From positions 1 to 8,349 of the forward strand of contig DATFGT010000059.1 of NCBI GenBank assembly GCA_035249175.1: DNA of 8,349 nucleotides. Direction: 5' to 3'. Every line of letters starts with the position of its first letter. Positions within the stretch are counted from its first letter, which is position 1. The DNA comes from 66-474 sp035249175. GTDB taxonomy: Bacteria; Pseudomonadota; Gammaproteobacteria; Xanthomonadales; Rhodanobacteraceae. A model generated the notes under the pieces. It was not told the origin of the DNA, searched no databases, and saw nothing but the letters and a program-made list of their open reading frames with translations. The translations under genes were made by a program, and so were the position numbers. Below, one piece after another: positions 6,908 through 8,349 of the stretch.

Positions 6908-7525
6908 ATGGCGCAATCCGACCTGCTCGGTTCCGATCACGGCCTGCTGCTGGATGACGCCAGCGGCCGCATCCGCTACCTGCCGGGCGCGGTCGCGGCC
7001 GAGCGCGCGCAGGCATGGTTCGCGCAATTGCGCGAGGGCATCGAATGGCACGCGGAACGACGCGAAATGTACGGTCGCGAAGTGGACGTGCCGCGGCTCA
7101 CCGCCAGCTTCCGCCTCGATGATTCGGCGCTGCCACCCGCGCTGCGCGAAGCCGCGGACGCGGTGCTGGGTCTCACGAAGATCGCCTTCAACAGTGCCGG
7201 ACTGAATCTCTATCGCAATGGCAACGACAGCGTGGCGCCGCACAACGATCACCTGGAAGAATTGCAGCGTGGCTATCCGATCGCGCTGCTGTCATTGGGC
7301 GCAACGAGGCGCATGACCATCCGCGCCAAGCAACCGCCGCGGCGCGTGCTGAACGTGGATCTCGAGCCCGGCAGCCTGTTGCTGATGAGCTGGCGCACGC
7401 AGCGCCACTACGACCACGGCATCCCGAAAGCCGGCGCGCCGGTCGGCCCGCGCATCAGCATCGCATTCAGGCGAAGACCGCAAGGCGCGTCCGGTGCCGG
7501 GCTCTATCGTATGAAAGATGCGTGA
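6908..7525 (+). CDS. AlkB-like 2-oxoglutarate/Fe(II)-dependent dioxygenase
   Basis: 205 aa, about the usual length for a single-domain AlkB homologue. Seen in order: AGLNLYRNGNDSVAPHNDHLEEL (98-118) with Asn100, Tyr102 and the iron ligands His112 and Asp114; ALLSLGATRRMTIR (126-139); GSLLLMSW (155-162); the distal ligand His170 in HYDHGIPK; and PRISIAFRRR (181-190) with the Arg pair that binds 2-oxoglutarate and shapes the active site. AlkB proteins remove alkyl groups such as 1-methyladenine and 3-methylcytosine from nucleic acid by oxidative demethylation. The PRLTASFR lead-in and NLYRxGxDSV resemble the ALKBH2-like bacterial group. A repair role is therefore likely but the substrate is not proved. 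No Shine-Dalgarno precedes ATG 6908. TAGCAT at 6896-6901 could be a -10 box placing the transcript start at or beside the ATG. No ada gene is nearby. Confidence 0.9.
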   Translation: MAQSDLLGSDHGLLLDDASGRIRYLPGAVAAERAQAWFAQLREGIEWHAERREMYGREVDVPRLTASFRLDDSALPPALREAADAVLGLTKIAFNSAGLNLYRNGNDSVAPHNDHLEELQRGYPIALLSLGATRRMTIRAKQPPRRVLNVDLEPGSLLLMSWRTQRHYDHGIPKAGAPVGPRISIAFRRRPQGASGAGLYRMKDA

Positions 7526-7541
7526 TGTAACGGCAGATGTC

Positions 7542-7563
7542 GGCTGGGCTGAAAAGCCCAGCC
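7542..7563 (+). terminator. 9-bp stem with GAAA loop after the AlkB-like gene
   Basis: GGCTGGGCT (7542-7550) pairs perfectly with AGCCCAGCC (7555-7563) around a GAAA tetraloop, 17 nt after the AlkB stop codon. The stem is strong but ATGGCTTG follows instead of a U-run, so classic intrinsic termination is doubtful. It may be an mRNA 3'-end barrier, or part of the REP cluster that begins 8 nt further on. Confidence 0.45.
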
Positions 7564-7570
7564 ATGGCTT

Positions 7571-7607
7571 GTAGGGCGGGAGCAGCCGCGCAGCGGCGAA
7601 TCCCGCC
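7571..7607 (+). repeat. REP-like palindrome with GTAG head
   Basis: GTAG (7571-7574) is followed by GGCGGGA (7575-7581), which pairs with TCCCGCC (7601-7607). An inner stem GCCGC/GCGGC (7585-7589 with 7593-7597) closes a GCA loop. A GTAG tetranucleotide next to a bulged GC-rich hairpin is the hallmark of bacterial REP elements of the kind spread by RAYT transposases, common in Xanthomonadaceae. Whether other copies exist in this genome cannot be seen here. Confidence 0.6.
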
Positions 7608-7624
7608 TTTCGTGATACACAAAT

Positions 7625-7655
7625 GGTGGGATGCGCTGCGCTTCTCCCGCCCTAC
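7625..7655 (-). repeat. Second REP-like palindrome, inverted
   Basis: On the minus strand GTAG (7655-7652) is followed by GGCGGGA, which pairs with TCCCACC across a 13-nt centre containing two GCGC. The first eleven bases are identical to those of the element at 7571, in opposite orientation. The two form a head-out inverted pair (BIME-like) with an 11-bp perfect inverted repeat at its ends and 17 nt between the palindromes. It starts 4 nt after the stop codon of the HTH-VOC gene. Confidence 0.6.
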
Positions 7656-7659
7656 GGGC

Positions 7660-8280
7660 CTACGCGGGAGACGTTTGCTCCATCAGCGCGAGTGGCCGGC
7701 CCTCGTTATCGCAGAACTCCGCCATCCATTCCTCGACGCCGTTTTCGTGCCGATGCACGAGATGTGGTGCGTTGACGAACACCACACCTCGATCCACGAG
7801 TGCCGCATGTGCGGCATGGATGTCGGGGACGCGAAAATACAAGATGGATTCGCACGCGGGCTTCTCGCCTTCAGACAGAAACAGCCTGATGCCGTCGCAA
7901 TCGAAAAAGCAGAAGTTTCCGAATGTGTACAGATGCTTCATGCGCAGGACATCGCGATACCAGCTCTCCGCGGCGCGAATGTCCCGTACCGTTCGCGCGA
8001 TCTGGCCAATGGTCTGGACTTGGATATTTGCATCCATGGAATGTCTCCTTCCAAACAGAACGCTGGATTTCCTGACCCCGTCCCAGCGGCGTAATTGGCG
8101 ACGACCCTCGAATCCGAGCTTCTGCAATACGTTGCTGACGTGGTACTTCACCGCATCCACGCTCACGTCGAGCCGTCTCGCGATCTGCGGATTGGTCAGT
8201 ACGTGGCGCACGCCCTCAGCCACCTTCCATTCGGCAGGCGTCAACACGTCGTCGAAAGCGGGGCGTCCGGGCTTGGCCAT
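7660..8280 (-). CDS. LuxR-type HTH / VOC-domain fusion protein
   Basis: 206 aa. Residues 12-66 are a LuxR/GerE helix-turn-helix (LTPAEWKVAEGVRHVLTNPQIARRLDVSVDAVKYHVSNVLQKLGF). It is N-terminal here, whereas in classic LuxR regulators it ends the protein. A linker (67-81) leads to a vicinal oxygen chelate (glyoxalase/bleomycin-resistance) domain, about 85-206: VQTIGQIARTVRDIRAAESWYRD, FGNFCFFDCDGIRLFL, ESILYFRVPDIHAAHAALVDRGV, GRPLALME. The domain may sense or bind a small molecule and alter DNA binding; that is inference. The usual terminal metal-binding Glu of glyoxalase I is not obvious. ATG 8280 has no clear ribosome site. A strong one sits inside the gene before ATG 8037, so the VOC part may also be made alone (125 aa). 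Parts of the linker and VOC coding sequence look poorer in GC than neighbouring genes. Confidence 0.87.
   Translation of the reverse strand: MAKPGRPAFDDVLTPAEWKVAEGVRHVLTNPQIARRLDVSVDAVKYHVSNVLQKLGFEGRRQLRRWDGVRKSSVLFGRRHSMDANIQVQTIGQIARTVRDIRAAESWYRDVLRMKHLYTFGNFCFFDCDGIRLFLSEGEKPACESILYFRVPDIHAAHAALVDRGVVFVNAPHLVHRHENGVEEWMAEFCDNEGRPLALMEQTSPA
8044..8052 (-). promoter_or_regulatory. Internal Shine-Dalgarno before the VOC domain
   Basis: On the minus strand GGAAGGAGA (8052-8044) lies 6 nt before ATG 8037, which is in frame and encodes Met82 at the start of the VOC domain. This is the strongest ribosome-binding match in the window. In the fusion frame the same bases encode Gly-Arg-Arg with tandem AGG-AGA codons, usually rare in high-GC genomes. 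Initiation here would yield a free 125-residue VOC protein (8037 to 7660). Confidence 0.6.
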
Positions 8281-8349
8281 CGGAAGACACGCTAATGGGT
8301 TGGGGAGCGGAATATCCTACCCGATGGCCGATTTCTTCGAGTAGTGTCC

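Noticed and set aside
5364..7205. 613-codon open frame on the plus strand
   Set aside because: It runs antisense through the membrane-protein and GNAT genes and into the AlkB gene out of frame. Its translation is rich in Arg/His/Gln with no recognisable domain. Long antisense frames are expected at this GC content.
1..8349. tRNA, rRNA, CRISPR array, insertion sequence or prophage genes
   Set aside because: No cloverleaf-like sequence, regularly spaced repeat, transposase motif or phage gene was seen on reading both strands.

Overview
This window looks like chromosomal DNA from a high-GC gammaproteobacterium, most likely of the Xanthomonadales/Lysobacterales (Xanthomonas/Rhodanobacter-like). 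The grounds are the GC-rich third positions, an mltB-rlpA lytic transglycosylase pair, and inverted REP elements with GTAG heads. This placement is an inference from gene content and style; no rRNA or other taxonomic marker is present.

Left block (1-1916, minus strand): mltB and rlpA are translationally coupled by an ATGA overlap and form a peptidoglycan-remodelling unit. rlpA runs off the left edge. Its barrel domain has Ser where the family normally has a conserved His.

Middle block (2090-5317, plus strand): a PP2C-type Ser/Thr phosphatase with a SHOCT-like, strongly basic C-terminal tail is divergent from mltB. It is followed by a small ABM-like alpha-beta barrel protein and an ETHE1-like MBL-fold hydrolase 25 nt apart, probably co-transcribed. 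Next comes an exported endonuclease/exonuclease/phosphatase (EEP) family enzyme with its own candidate promoter.

Right block (5517-8280): a multi-pass membrane protein of unknown function and a GNAT acetyltransferase lie on the minus strand. Divergent from the GNAT gene is an AlkB-like 2-oxoglutarate/Fe(II) dioxygenase on the plus strand. It converges on a minus-strand gene fusing a LuxR-type HTH to a VOC domain. The convergent gap (7526-7659) is almost filled by a 9-bp GAAA hairpin and an inverted pair of GTAG-headed REP elements.

The genes do not form one pathway; this is mostly ordinary chromosome. The observations most worth a second look are: the LuxR-HTH/VOC fusion, which has a near-ideal Shine-Dalgarno and in-frame ATG exactly at the domain boundary; the RlpA His-to-Ser change; the PP2C tail; the Gly-to-Pro change in the GNAT acetyl-CoA loop; and the REP pair. 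No RNA gene, CRISPR array, insertion sequence or prophage was seen.
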